A stretch of DNA of 64,000 bases from Tragulus kanchil (taxonomy: Eukaryota; Chordata; Mammalia; Artiodactyla; Tragulidae), in contig JAIOJX010000002.1 of NCBI GenBank assembly GCA_022376925.1, forward strand, positions 64,938,001-65,002,000, in the 5' to 3' direction. The position numbers were made by a program, and so were the translations under genes. The notes beneath the pieces are model-generated. The model was not told the origin of the DNA and searched no databases. It saw only the letters and a list, made by a program, of their open reading frames with translations. This document shows positions 1 through 10,820 of the stretch, piece after piece (positions within the stretch are counted from its first letter, which is position 1; every line of letters begins with the position of its first letter).

Positions 1-222
1 ATTTTATTTTTCTGAAAATGTTTTCTTGTCCCAAAATAGATATATGTATATTTATATAGATATACATAGAGTATAATTGTATATTTATACAAAGATATAC
101 AAATATACTTCATTAGAGAATATGAGGTCAGTTTCTGTTTGTACCCTTAAGATATTTCAATATACTCTGTTCATTTCATTAAAGTTAAGCCTTAATTATT
201 TGACTCTCTTTTCTTGGGTTAG
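1..222. other. AT-rich flank upstream of candidate exon
   Basis: The sequence is AT-rich with TATA-type runs around 40-110. It ends in a pyrimidine-rich tract followed by AG at 221-222, which looks like an intron 3' end. I see no gene or repeat that I can name here. Confidence 0.4.
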
Positions 223-300
223 ATCTTGTTTCCTGAATCTTTAACCCCTTCAGAAAAGCCAGGAATTGAGATTGAAGGAGGCAAAGACTTTAGTGAAGAG
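223..300 (+). CDS. Candidate internal coding exon, gene not identified
   Basis: A 78-bp segment is preceded by a polypyrimidine tract and AG (CTCTTTTCTTGGGTTAG) and followed directly by a strong 5' splice-site match, GAG|GTAAGA, at 298-306. It reads open as 26 codons in phase 0 (begins ILFPESLTPSEK, ends GGKDFSEE), an acidic, serine- and proline-containing peptide with no domain I recognise. The frame stays open past the donor to about 555, so openness alone is weak evidence. The argument rests on the paired splice signals, the length being a multiple of three, and the absence of repeat similarity. It lies outside all the duplicated blocks. It could equally be a chance match or a pseudo-exon. 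Confidence 0.35.
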
Positions 301-814
301 GTAAGAGAAATTTTTAAGAGCTCAGTGAAAGATGTTGGATATGCTAAGAGCTTTGTGTACTGTCCAGAAGGAATGATCAGCATGTGGTTGGAGTCAAACT
401 TCACTGGTGCTAAGTCAAAGATATTTAGAAAAAGCATTTTAAAAACCAAAAAAAAGCAGTTATTCAAGCAATGCGAGTTGGGTGGCAACAGCAGTGGATG
501 GCACATTATAGAAATGATGCTGTGGGGACTGGGAGAAGGCATGTCCTTACTTCTGTGAATCTTAGATTCTTCATTAGGACTGGCAAAATCAGTAATTGGG
601 ATAATAAAAATATCTACAACCCAGGATTATTAAGTCAAAAATATTTGTATAGCAAATGAAAAATGTCAAATAAATTGAGTTCTTGATGTTAGCTCTATAA
701 CATGAAGTTTCAAAACTCAGTGTCTTTCCTGATACTCCATGCCTGTCCACCTACCTATGGTTAATGTCGACTGTATTACCTTATTGATACATTGGATTGT
801 GTGTTATGTATAGT

Positions 815-1412
815 AACAAATTTTATTTTCTTGGGCTCCAAAATCACTGTGGTTGCAGTCCTCGGTGACTGCAACCACAAAATTAAAAGATGCTTGCTCC
901 TTGGAAGAAAAACTATGACAAACCTACATGGCATATTAAAAATCAGAGACATCACTTTGCCAACAAATGTCCATATAGTCAATGCTATGGTCCTTTTAGT
1001 GGTTATGTATGGAAGTGAGAGTTGGACCATAAAGAAGGCTGAGCACTAAAAAATTGACACTTTAGAACTGTGGTGCTGGAGAAGATTCTTGTGAGTCCCT
1101 TGGACAGCAAGAAGATGAAACCAGTCCATTGTAAAGGAAATTAACCCTGAATATTCACTGGAAGGACTGAAATTGAAGCTTCAATCCTTTGGCCACCTGA
1201 TGCAAAGAGCTGACTCATTGGAAAAGATTGTGATGCTGGGAAAGATTGGCAGGTGGATAAGGGGACAACACAGGATGAGATGATTGGATGGCATCATTGA
1301 GTCAATGGACATGAGTTTTCGCAAGCTCTGGGAGATGGTGAAGGACAGAGAAACCTGGATTGCTGTAGTTCATGAGACTGCAGAGTTGGACATGACAGCC
1401 CCTGAACAACAG
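815..1412 (+). mobile_element. BovB (RTE) LINE fragment, 3' part
   Basis: About 600 bp matches the end of BovB ORF2 and the 3' terminus: the region around 'GGGCTCCAAAATCACTG', then 'TATGGAAGTGAGAGTTGGACC', then a damaged 'GACTGAACAACA'-type tail. BovB encodes an RTE-type reverse transcriptase and is known to have entered ruminants by horizontal transfer. This copy is far from intact: 5'-truncated, with stops and substitutions. It carries an 11-for-2 base replacement that forms a perfect hairpin at 849-878. Confidence 0.85.
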
Positions 1413-1944
1413 TGTTAAGGATGAATAGCGACCATGGAAGCTAAAATTTCTAAGGATGATAAACTCTCAACGAAGAAGTGTAGTGAAGTTTAAAATAACA
1501 TATTAACTACTTGGACCAGATGCTGACTCAATCTGGGTATGCACCAGTGATATACAACTGGAATAGATATAGATGTTCCAAGACAGCATCAGCCTTGTCT
1601 ATGTGATTCCAAGCTAGCTGATTTGTTAGGAGGAACTTTCAGGGGGTAAGGTTTTGTGGATTGTGGAGCATCCACAAGTCTCTTGTGAATCTTAGATTCT
1701 TCATTAGGACTGGCAAAATCAGTAATTGGGATAATAAAAATATCTACAACCCAGGATTATTAAGTCAAAAATATTTGTATAGCAAATGAAAAATGTCAAA
1801 TAAATTGAGTTCTTGATGTTAGCTCTATAACATGAAGTTTCAAAACTCAGTGTCTTTCCTGATACTCCATGCCTGTCCACCTACCTATGGTTAATGTCGA
1901 CTGTATTACCTTATTGATACATTGGATTGTGTGTTATGTATAGT

Positions 1945-2542
1945 AACAAATTTTATTTTCTTGGGCTCCAAAATCACTGTGGTTGCAGTCCTCGGTGACT
2001 GCAACCACAAAATTAAAAGATGCTTGCTCCTTGGAAGAAAAACTATGACAAACCTACATGGCATATTAAAAATCAGAGACATCACTTTGCCAACAAATGT
2101 CCATATAGTCAATGCTATGGTCCTTTTAGTGGTTATGTATGGAAGTGAGAGTTGGACCATAAAGAAGGCTGAGCACTAAAAAATTGACACTTTAGAACTG
2201 TGGTGCTGGAGAAGATTCTTGTGAGTCCCTTGGACAGCAAGAAGATGAAACCAGTCCATTGTAAAGGAAATTAACCCTGAATATTCACTGGAAGGACTGA
2301 AATTGAAGCTTCAATCCTTTGGCCACCTGATGCAAAGAGCTGACTCATTGGAAAAGATTGTGATGCTGGGAAAGATTGGCAGGTGGATAAGGGGACAACA
2401 CAGGATGAGATGATTGGATGGCATCATTGAGTCAATGGACATGAGTTTTCGCAAGCTCTGGGAGATGGTGAAGGACAGAGAAACCTGGATTGCTGTAGTT
2501 CATGAGACTGCAGAGTTGGACATGACAGCCCCTGAACAACAG
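1945..2542 (+). mobile_element. BovB fragment, second copy of 815-1412
   Basis: This is the same element 1130 bp downstream, inside duplication 1, with the same private mutations including the hairpin. It is therefore not an independent insertion. Confidence 0.85.
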
Positions 2543-2818
2543 TGTTAAGGATGAATAGCGACCATGGAAGCTAAAATTTCTAAGGATGATAAACTCTCAA
2601 CGAAGAAGTGTAGTGAAGTTTAAAATAACATATTAACTACTTGGACCAGATGCTGACTCAATCTGGGTATGCACCAGTGATATACAACTGGAATAGATAT
2701 AGATGTTCCAAGACAGCATCAGCCTTGTCTATGTGATTCCAAGCTAGCTGATTTGTTAGGAGGAACTTTCAGGGGGTAAGGTTTTGTGGATTGTGGAGCA
2801 TCCACAAGTCTCTTGTGA

Positions 2819-3572
2819 TTGTTTAAGGATTTATTAAAGCAATAAAAAATAAGTACAATAAAATAATCAAAAATTGGGCAAACCCTCTTTCTTACTTTAG
2901 GTAATATACAATTAAGTTCCAAAATGTTAGAAAAATGAAAAGGTGCCTACAAGGGAACAAAATATTTTTTTTGGTATTGAAATCCTGTAAATAATATGAA
3001 TATTTGTGAAAAATTAAGTTGGATATAAAAATATAAACAAATAAGCTTTAAAAAAAATCTTGGAAAGCCTGTGTGAGAATGACAGAAGAAATTAAGACAA
3101 CTAAGCCGATGGTGAAAAACTCAGAAAAGCAACAGATTTTAGGAGATTTAGTCACCAAGTAAATTTCTTACTAAACTTGCTTCTAGGCAAAATGCTTTAA
3201 ACAAAGTAGACTAAAGTAAATAAATCTAGATGTATTTGATTGAAAAAAAACAACAACAACTTGTCATGTCACACCGTAAGAGAAAGATTTTCTGGATTTG
3301 TCAGTTCTGCTTCAAACCTTTATCACTGAATGAACTGTGAAAGTAGCATGATGAAGTAAATTTCACAATCTTCTAAGAACATGCAGTACCATATCTGGAA
3401 CCAACTCTCTGTAAAGTAGTTGGTTCTTGGGTCTTTTAAAGACTTAAGTTTCTACTACGGGTTTCTTATCAGTTCATTAATGGAATATAAATGCTGGAGA
3501 AATGGAGCTTGGAACATAAGGAGTTTTGCTGAAACCACAGAAACTTCAAATATATTGGTCTAAGCCATCTGA
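2819..3572. other. Unique AT-rich sequence, nothing recognised
   Basis: Non-coding, rich in A runs (for example around 3046 and 3243). I identified no gene or repeat. The part from 2935 on recurs at 4034. Confidence 0.4.
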
Positions 3573-3783
3573 GGGCTTCCCAGATGGCACTAGTGGTAAA
3601 AGAATCTGCCTGCAGGAGATGCAAGAGACGCAGGTCTGATCCTTTAGTCAGGAAGATCCCCTGGAGTAGGAAAGGGCAACCCACTCCAGTATTCTTGCCT
3701 GGAAAATTCCATGGACAGGGGAGATGGGCAGGCTACAGTCCAACGGGCCATAAAGAGTTGGACACAACTGAGCGACTGAGCAC
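3573..3783 (+). mobile_element. Bov-tA SINE (tRNA-Glu derived), near full length
   Basis: It starts with the tRNA-like head GGCTTCCCAGATGGCACTAG and runs through the BovB-derived body ('CCACTCCAGTATTCTTGCCT') to 'GAGCGACTGAGCAC'. Bov-tA joins a tRNA-Glu head to a BovB-derived tail and is mobilised by BovB. The second copy lies at 4674-4884 within duplication 2. Confidence 0.9.
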
Positions 3784-4673
3784 AGGTAGTCTGATGTTCC
3801 AAGAGGGTAGACACAGGTGTTGATGAATAACCAGGACTAGCTATGTTCTGAAACTCCATAGCCTGGATGAAACTTGACAAGGGTTTGCTTACAAGTGATG
3901 ATAACTGAGCTGTATGTAGATTGAGAATTGCTACAGGAAAGTTTGAACAGTATATTAGACTATCATCCAAACATATTACATACTAACTCTGATCTTTCCC
4001 AAGGCCAGAATTCATGGAGTAAATCCTTCACTTATGAAAAGGTGCCTACAAGGGAACAAAATATTTTTTTTGGTATTGAAATCCTGTAAATAATATGAAT
4101 ATTTGTGAAAAATTAAGTTGGATATAAAAATATAAACAAATAAGCTTTAAAAAAAATCTTGGAAAGCCTGTGTGAGAATGACAGAAGAAATTAAGACAAC
4201 TAAGCCGATGGTGAAAAACTCAGAAAAGCAACAGATTTTAGGAGATTTAGTCACCAAGTAAATTTCTTACTAAACTTGCTTCTAGGCAAAATGCTTTAAA
4301 CAAAGTAGACTAAAGTAAATAAATCTAGATGTATTTGATTGAAAAAAAACAACAACAACTTGTCATGTCACACCGTAAGAGAAAGATTTTCTGGATTTGT
4401 CAGTTCTGCTTCAAACCTTTATCACTGAATGAACTGTGAAAGTAGCATGATGAAGTAAATTTCACAATCTTCTAAGAACATGCAGTACCATATCTGGAAC
4501 CAACTCTCTGTAAAGTAGTTGGTTCTTGGGTCTTTTTTAAAGACTTAAGTTTCTACTACGGGTTTCTTATCAGTTCATTAATGGAATATAAATGCTGGAG
4601 AAATGGAGCTTGGAACATAAGGAGTTTTGCTGAAACCACAGAAACTTCAAATATATTGGTCTAAGCCATCTGA

Positions 4674-4884
4674 GGGCTTCCCAGATGGCACTAGTGGTAA
4701 AAGAATCTGCCTGCAGGAGATGCAAGAGACGCAGGTCTGATCCTTTAGTCAGGAAGATCCCCTGGAGTAGGAAAGGGCAACCCACTCCAGTATTCTTGCC
4801 TGGAAAATTCCATGGACAGGGGAGATGGGCAGGCTACAGTCCAACGGGCCATAAAGAGTTGGACACAACTGAGCGACTGAGCAC
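4674..4884 (+). mobile_element. Bov-tA SINE, second copy of 3573-3783
   Basis: It is the same element 1101 bp downstream, carried by duplication 2, and not a separate insertion. Confidence 0.9.
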
Positions 4885-5134
4885 AGGTAGTCTGATGTTC
4901 CAAGAGGGTAGACACAGGTGTTGATGAATAACCAGGACTAGCTATGTTCTGAAACTCCATAGCCTGGATGAAACTTGACAAGGGTTTGCTTACAAGTGAT
5001 GATAACTGAGCTGTATGTAGATTGAGAATTGCTACAGGAAAGTTTGAACAGTATATTAGACTATCATCCAAACATATTACATACTAACTCTGATCTTTCC
5101 CAAGGCCAGAATTCATGGAGTAAATCCTTCACTT

Positions 5135-5722
5135 ATGAATGGGACACAACATTACAACGGTGTACAGGCCTCAAGAAGTTTTAATTGGCTCAGGTGCATA
5201 CCCCAAGGAGTTTTTAGGTAACCCAGAAAGTCAATTGTTTGTAGACACGGGACTCTCTAATACAGGTTAATACTCTACTTATGATTACACTGGGACATCA
5301 GGCATAATTCAGAACTGTTCCAAGCAAATATATGGTCACTGTGATCTTAGGTTTCTAACCAGGTGATAATAAGGATGAATGGGAAAGAAATGGTAGTCAC
5401 CAATGGTGCCAAGAACTCTGTCTGGACACAGAGCATGGTCTTGAGAGGATTATGGAAAGTGTCAGCCTATTAAATTATCAATTCCTTGACCTATATCACA
5501 TTGTGGCACTAAAGGCAGGGCTTGACCTGCTCTGTATTAAGTTGGCAGCCCAACACACCCAGCACTGGCAAGAGTTTCAGAGTGAATGGAGGTCAAGCCT
5601 GAGCTAGACTGCTTTCCTCAGTACTGTAGAATGTGGTACTTAGCAGTGACAAGTGGTGAGGCAAAAGGGATTTGCCTTTCTAGGTATATGGTACGTATAA
5701 GTCAGCATGCTTGGTGTTTAGT
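5135..5722. other. Unique sequence, nothing recognised
   Basis: About 590 bp of moderate base composition, repeated from about 6216. I looked for LTR or pol-like sequence and coding exons and saw none I can support. Confidence 0.35.
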
Positions 5723-5723
5723 G

Positions 5724-5842
5724 TGCTGTGCTTAGTCACTCAGTCATGTCCGACTCTTTCAACTCCATGGACTGTAGCTCACCAGGTTCCTCTGTCTGTG
5801 GGTCTCCAGGCAAGAGTACTGGAGTGGGTTGCCCCCTCCAGG
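5724..5842 (-). mobile_element. Bov-tA SINE fragment (BovB-derived half)
   Basis: Reverse-complement Bov-tA body: 'GTGCTTAGTCACTCAGTCATG' through 'GGAGTGGGTTGCC'. The tRNA-like head is missing. The copy at 6805-6926 differs by several bases ('GTGGGTCTCC' against 'GTGGAATTCTCC'). Confidence 0.85.
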
Positions 5843-6804
5843 CTGGTGTTTAGTAGCCATCAATAACTATGCAGAAAATGAAATACAAGATTCTGTCATA
5901 AAACTTCCTTGACAAATTCTGCAAATCTAGAGGTTGGGATCCAACGAGGACACAACTGAGACTACAGGTAGTCTGATGTTCCAAGAGGGTAGACACAGGT
6001 GTTGATGAATAACCAGGACTAGCTATGTTCTGAAACTCCATAGCCTGGATGAAACTTGACAAGGGTTTGCTTACAAGTGATGATAACTGAGCTGTATGTA
6101 GATTGAGAATTGCTACAGGAAAGTTTGAACAGTATATTAGACTATCATCCAAACATATTACATACTAACTCTGATCTTTCCCAAGGCCAGAATTCATGGA
6201 GTAAATCCTTCACTTATGAATGGGACACAACATTACAACGGTGTACAGGCCTCAAGAAGTTTTAATTGGCTCAGGTGCATACCCCAAGGAGTTTTTAGGT
6301 AACCCAGAAAGTCAATTGTTTGTAGACACGGGACTCTCTAATACAGGTTAATACTCTACTTATGATTACACTGGGACATCAGGCATAATTCAGAACTGTT
6401 CCAAGCAAATATATGGTCACTGTGATCTTAGGTTTCTAACCAGGTGATAATAAGGATGAATGGGAAAGAAATGGTAGTCACCAATGGTGCCAAGAACTCT
6501 GTCTGGACACAGAGCATGGTCTTGAGAGGATTATGGAAAGTGTCAGCCTATTAAATTATCAATTCCTTGACCTATATCACATTGTGGCACTAAAGGCAGG
6601 GCTTGACCTGCTCTGTATTAAGTTGGCAGCCCAACACACCCAGCACTGGCAAGAGTTTCAGAGTGAATGGAGGTCAAGCCTGAGCTAGACTGCTTTCCTC
6701 AGTACTGTAGAATGTGGTACTTAGCAGTGACAAGTGGTGAGGCAAAAGGGATTTGCCTTTCTAGGTATATGGTACGTATAAGTCAGCATGCTTGGTGTTT
6801 AGTG

Positions 6805-6926
6805 TGCTGTGCTTAGTCACTCAGTCATGTCCGACTCTTTCAACTCCATGGACTGTAGCTCACCAGGTTCCTCTGTCTGTGGAATTCTCCAGGCAAGAAT
6901 ACTGGAGTGGGTTGCCCTCCTCCAGG
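6805..6926 (-). mobile_element. Bov-tA fragment, second copy of 5724-5842
   Basis: It is carried by duplication 3. It is slightly closer to the family consensus than the first copy, as expected if the first lies near a poor-quality contig end. Confidence 0.85.
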
Positions 6927-7001
6927 CTGGTGTTTAGTAGCCATCAATAACTATGCAGAAAATGAAATACAAGATTCTGTCATAAAACTTCCTTGACAAA
7001 T

Positions 7002-8048
7002 GGTCAGCTAGACTCTGCTTGAGCTCCATAGCACAAACTTCACAAGAAGTCAATTTCATTGTTAGACGACTCTAATTGTTCAGTATTCTTTCTTACATTA
7101 TGTTGATCTGAAATCTGTCTTTCTATACTTACTGCCCTTTTCTGTCTTTTGAATTAATAAAGAACAAGTTTCTTTCATTTCTTGGTACTCTCATTTTATA
7201 AACCCTGTGGACCCTTATTTTATACTCCAGGGGGAAAACCCCCACTGCTCTCACCATTTATCATATGATTTGTTGTAGCTACTTAGAAGAGAAGTATATT
7301 AGAACTATCTTGGGAAGACGCATGAAATTCTCTTGCTTGTGTCAGAATTAACAGATAAGTCACACTATTTGTTTTCTCTATGATATAGAGCATTAATGTC
7401 TTGATTCATGAGCTGCACTTATTACTGATGATAAATTCTAGTGCCCTGTTCTGTTAGCTATTATCTTTGCTTTTTCCCATTTATCACTTTTTAATCTACT
7501 TTGTGAACAGTCAGATCTGTCACTAGAATTTCAAGAAACTATTAAATAAAACTGTTTTCTAAGAAAATATACTGTCTCCGTTATTGCAGAGTCGTTTTGT
7601 TTAAAAAAAGATTTACGGTATTCCTGCACCATCCTCTTGCCCCTAATCCACTGCTGCTTCAGTGCTGTTAAGCTAAGCTTCAGCAGATACATTAATTCTT
7701 TTAAATCAGTCATTATTTCCATACATTTTTTTTTTAAAAAAGAGTACATCCTAAATGTGCAAACTTGGCATATATGTTGCCAAGTTTTCAGCAGGGAAAT
7801 AAAGCTGCTTAAAACTGGGTAACTAAAAAAAAACGTTGTGTGTGTAAACCACAAACTTCTCACATGATGAGAAGGAAGCTAATGAATAACTTAGGTTTGC
7901 TAGGCAATAGTAGAACTCATTTATAAAGGGCCTCCAGGGTTAAGACGCATTTTTGTGGATTTTATCTTATGTGGTTCTAAAAAAAAAAAAAAAAACTGTG
8001 GCAGTTTTTAGAGAAAGAAAACTCGGAGTGCCATTTGCACTCTGAAGA
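7002..8048. other. Unique AT-rich sequence
   Basis: I recognised no gene. It contains AATTAATAAAGAAC near 7152-7165 (an AATAAA match in a pyrimidine-rich setting) and a short palindrome GGGGGAAAACCCCC near 7229-7242. Neither is enough for a call. A run of A sits near 7980-7996. Confidence 0.35.
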
Positions 8049-8061
8049 TGCTTTCTAGAAT

Positions 8062-8245
8062 GTTTGTTAGTCACTCAGTCATGTCCAAGTAGCCTGCCAG
8101 GCTCTCTGCCCATGGGATTTTCCAGGCAAGGATACTGGTGTGGGTTGCTATTCCCTTCTCCAGGGGATCTCCCTGATGCAGGGACTAAACCCAGATCTTG
8201 TGCATTGCAAGCAGATTCTTTACTGCCTGAGCCACCAGGGAAGCC
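8062..8245 (-). mobile_element. Bov-tA SINE with 13-bp target-site duplication
   Basis: Reverse-complement Bov-tA runs from 'GTTAGTCACTCAGTCATGTC' to 'GAGCCACCAGGGAAGCC'. It is flanked by the perfect direct repeat TGCTTTCTAGAAT at 8049-8061 and 8246-8258, which marks a target-primed insertion. The second copy is at 9254-9437. Confidence 0.92.
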
Positions 8246-9253
8246 TGCTTTCTAGAATAAATTCCTGATTTTTGAAAGGCAAACTGACAAAATGAAAAAA
8301 GGAACACTGGTCTACTGGATTAAGACGGCTCTCTTCAACATGCACCAAAAGAGGCCACTTCCACTCTGTTGGCTACCGTTGAAATCAGCCATTCTGTGTG
8401 ATTTCTGCTCTTTACAGTTAATTCTCTTATTCCAGTACTGAACCAAGAACTTTTCCTTAAGCATTGTCTAGGTGTTCATGGCAGGAATCTTAGCTCAGTA
8501 TTTCAGAAACAAGGTGCAAAGGAACAATTGCTTATCGATTTGGGTAATTTGAGGGTTGCATGTAAGCTGTGGATTTTAATTAAATCAGCAAAACATATTA
8601 TTCCAGAGGTTAGATCATTATAATATAAATTCATTTATCATTATAACATTTTACTCTGGATGTTTCTCCCATTTATCACTTTTTAATCTACTTTGTGAAC
8701 AGTCAGATCTGTCACTAGAATTTCAAGAAACTATTAAATAAAACTGTTTTCTAAGAAAATATACTGTCTCCGTTATTGCAGAGTCGTTTTGTTTAAAAAA
8801 AGATTTACGGTATTCCTGCACCATCCTCTTGCCCCTAATCCACTGCTGCTTCAGTGCTGTTAAGCTAAGCTTCAGCAGATACATTAATTCTTTTAAATCA
8901 GTCATTATTTCCATACATTTTTTTTTTAAAAAAGAGTACATCCTAAATGTGCAAACTTGGCATATATGTTGCCAAGTTTTCAGCAGGGAAATAAAGCTGC
9001 TTAAAACTGGGTAACTAAAAAAAAACGTTGTGTGTGTAAACCACAAACTTCTCACATGATGAGAAGGAAGCTAATGAATAACTTAGGTTTGCTAGGCAAT
9101 AGTAGAACTCATTTATAAAGGGCCTCCAGGGTTAAGACGCATTTTTGTGGATTTTATCTTATGTGGTTCTAAAAAAAAAAAAAAAAACTGTGGCAGTTTT
9201 TAGAGAAAGAAAACTCGGAGTGCCATTTGCACTCTGAAGATGCTTTCTAGAAT

Positions 9254-9437
9254 GTTTGTTAGTCACTCAGTCATGTCCAAGTAGCCTGCCAGGCTCTCTG
9301 CCCATGGGATTTTCCAGGCAAGGATACTGGTGTGGGTTGCTATTCCCTTCTCCAGGGGATCTCCCTGATGCAGGGACTAAACCCAGATCTTGTGCATTGC
9401 AAGCAGATTCTTTACTGCCTGAGCCACCAGGGAAGCC
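9254..9437 (-). mobile_element. Bov-tA SINE, second copy of 8062-8245
   Basis: It lies 1192 bp downstream within duplication 4 and has the same target-site duplication on both sides, so it is the same insertion event. Confidence 0.9.
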
Positions 9438-9869
9438 TGCTTTCTAGAATAAATTCCTGATTTTTGAAAGGCAAACTGACAAAATGAAAAAAGGAACACT
9501 GGTCTACTGGATTAAGACGGCTCTCTTCAACATGCACCAAAAGAGGCCACTTCCACTCTGTTGGCTACCGTTGAAATCAGCCATTCTGTGTGATTTCTGC
9601 TCTTTACAGTTAATTCTCTTATTCCAGTACTGAACCAAGAACTTTTCCTTAAGCATTGTCTAGGTGTTCATGGCAGGAATCTTAGCTCAGTATTTCAGAA
9701 ACAAGGTGCAAAGGAACAATTGCTTATCGATTTGGGTAATTTGAGGGTTGCATGTAAGCTGTGGATTTTAATTAAATCAGCAAAACATATTATTCCAGAG
9801 GTTAGATCATTATAATATAAATTCATTTATCATTATAACATTTTATTACTAACTCTGGATGTTTCTCCC

Positions 9870-10524
9870 TAGACACTTTAACTGTAAACCTATTATTTTA
9901 AAAATTACTTTCTGAGATACAACTATTTAACTCTAAGACAGTAAGGAACTTAAATGTGCCCTTAGGTCAGCAGCTGGACTCTAATTGCTGACATTAGGTG
10001 AATACGAACCAGCTTAATCACAGTGGCTCCAGAATGTTTTAAGGGGCCATGTCTGCACAGTATATGGCCTCAAGTACAAAACAGAAGACTGCTTATACAA
10101 ACAGTAGTGTGCATGTGCAAATTCCTTTTGGGGTTGAGAGCTGCTTATTTTGTACAGATAATTACCTGCCCATATTCCCACTAACTGTATTTTGCTGCCT
10201 TAAATTGGGGGCTTAATTGTGAAGATTGATCCTTTGAAGACATGAAACTCTTTGAAGGTTTCTTTCCTGACTGTAAAGTTTAATGGGTTTTGTCTATAAA
10301 TTGAGTTGTGCAGGATGACTGGGCTGACGGATTCTCTCGACTGAGGTCTGGCAGTGTCTCATTACCATTTTCTACCAGAATACCTGCTCTGGCACAAGGA
10401 CCCATGGGCCATAGGTTGATGGTGAGCTTGACTCTCCAGTAAGTCAGGCCTCTGCTTTTGGATGTTCTCCGCATCTGGACAGTCCCTCATCATCATCAAT
10501 CAGAAAATGTGTTTCTATCAGGAT
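9870..10524. other. Non-repetitive tract, possible regulatory sequence
   Basis: About 650 bp without recognisable repeats. At 9966-9992 a 7-bp inverted repeat (GTCAGCA / TGCTGAC) encloses an E-box CAGCTG (9971-9976) and a TAATTG core. TAATTAC and CTTAATTG cores occur near 10161 and 10213. These are short motifs and prove nothing without conservation data. Confidence 0.25.
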
Positions 10525-10537
10525 AAAACTTACATGG

Positions 10538-10807
10538 TGGGCTTCCCTGGTGGCCCAGTGGGTGGAGAGTCCACCTTGCAGTGCAAGGGGCATCGGTTTG
10601 ATCTCTGGCCTGGGAAGATCCCACGTGCCCCAGAGAAGCTGGACCAGTGTGTCCAATTGTGATCCCTAGTTCTGGAATGCATGCACCCAGAACTGGTGCT
10701 CTGCTACAAGAGAGGCCACTGCAATGAGAGGCCCACACAGGCCAAGGAATAAAGATGGATGAAAACAAATAAATAAAAAACTAATCAAAGAAGCCAAAAT
10801 TAAAATA
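10538..10807 (+). mobile_element. CHR-type tRNA-Glu SINE, complete, 13-bp target-site duplication
   Basis: The head is GGGCTTCCCTGGTGGCCCAG and the B-box-like stretch is GGTTTGATC. The body includes 'AGCTGGACCAGTGTGTCCAA' and 'GAGAGGCCACTGCAATGAGA'. The 3' part is 'AATAAAGATGGATGAAAAC', then 'AATCAAAGAAGCCAAAATTA' and A-rich DNA. It is flanked by AAAACTTACATGG at 10525-10537 and 10808-10820. It is the type member of the subfamily described in the findings. Confidence 0.9.
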
Positions 10808-10820
10808 AAAACTTACATGG

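Larger units (their letters stand above)
554..2813 (+). repeat. Duplication 1: 1130-bp unit in tandem (554-1683 / 1684-2813)
   Basis: The two units appear identical. The junction shares TGTGA with both true flanks. The unit contains a BovB fragment and about 250 bp of unique sequence on each side. See the first finding: I interpret this and the 23 similar blocks as unmerged assembly overlaps. Confidence 0.95.
2935..5134 (+). repeat. Duplication 2: ~1100-bp unit (2935-4033 / 4034-5134)
   Basis: The units are near-identical. The visible difference is a T-run of 4 against 6 (about 3434 versus 4533). The junction shares ATGAAAA with the first flank. Confidence 0.95.
4883..7001 (+). repeat. Duplication 3: ~1035-bp unit with corrupted linker (4883-5917 / 5964-7001)
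   Basis: The offset is 1081 bp. The 46-bp linker at 5918-5963 contains GATCCAACGAGGACACAACT, a damaged version of the sequence that precedes the unit at about 4840-4880. The tract 4883-5134 also belongs to duplication 2, so it occurs three times (from 3782, 4883 and 5964). Confidence 0.93.
7476..9869 (+). repeat. Duplication 4: 1192-bp unit (7476-8667 / 8668-9869)
   Basis: The last ~25 bp of the first unit lacks 7 bp (ATTACTA) that the second copy has near 9845, so the first copy is damaged just before the junction. The junction shares CCC. Confidence 0.95.

Noticed and set aside
776..1049. Open frames on both strands inside the BovB fragment (repeated at 1906-2179)
   Set aside because: They are remnants of, or antisense to, the BovB reverse transcriptase. 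The element is truncated and has stops downstream, so no functional product is expected.
3584..3823. Open frame with a repeated peptide (VVKESACRR... LDTTERLS), also at 4685-4924
   Set aside because: This is translation of the Bov-tA SINE. Such peptides recur wherever the SINE is read in this frame and are not genes. The same applies to frames at 8064-8255, 10462-10768, 15160-15441, 19509-19748, 20571-21011, 35915-36181, 50984-51184, 51786-52052, 54844-55245 and 63334-63861.
3782..6190. Three near-regular repeats that could suggest a satellite or CRISPR-like array
   Set aside because: The spacing is about 1.1 kb, and the repeats arise from overlap of duplications 2 and 3. There are no short regularly spaced repeats anywhere in the window.
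5135..7170. Possible endogenous retroviral LTR (AATAAA in a pyrimidine-rich context near 7155)
   Set aside because: No TG...CA termini, no flanking target duplication, no primer-binding site, and no gag or pol similarity nearby.
7229..7242. GGGGGAAAACCCCC palindrome
   Set aside because: A single short palindrome with no terminator, origin or binding-site context in a mammalian genome.
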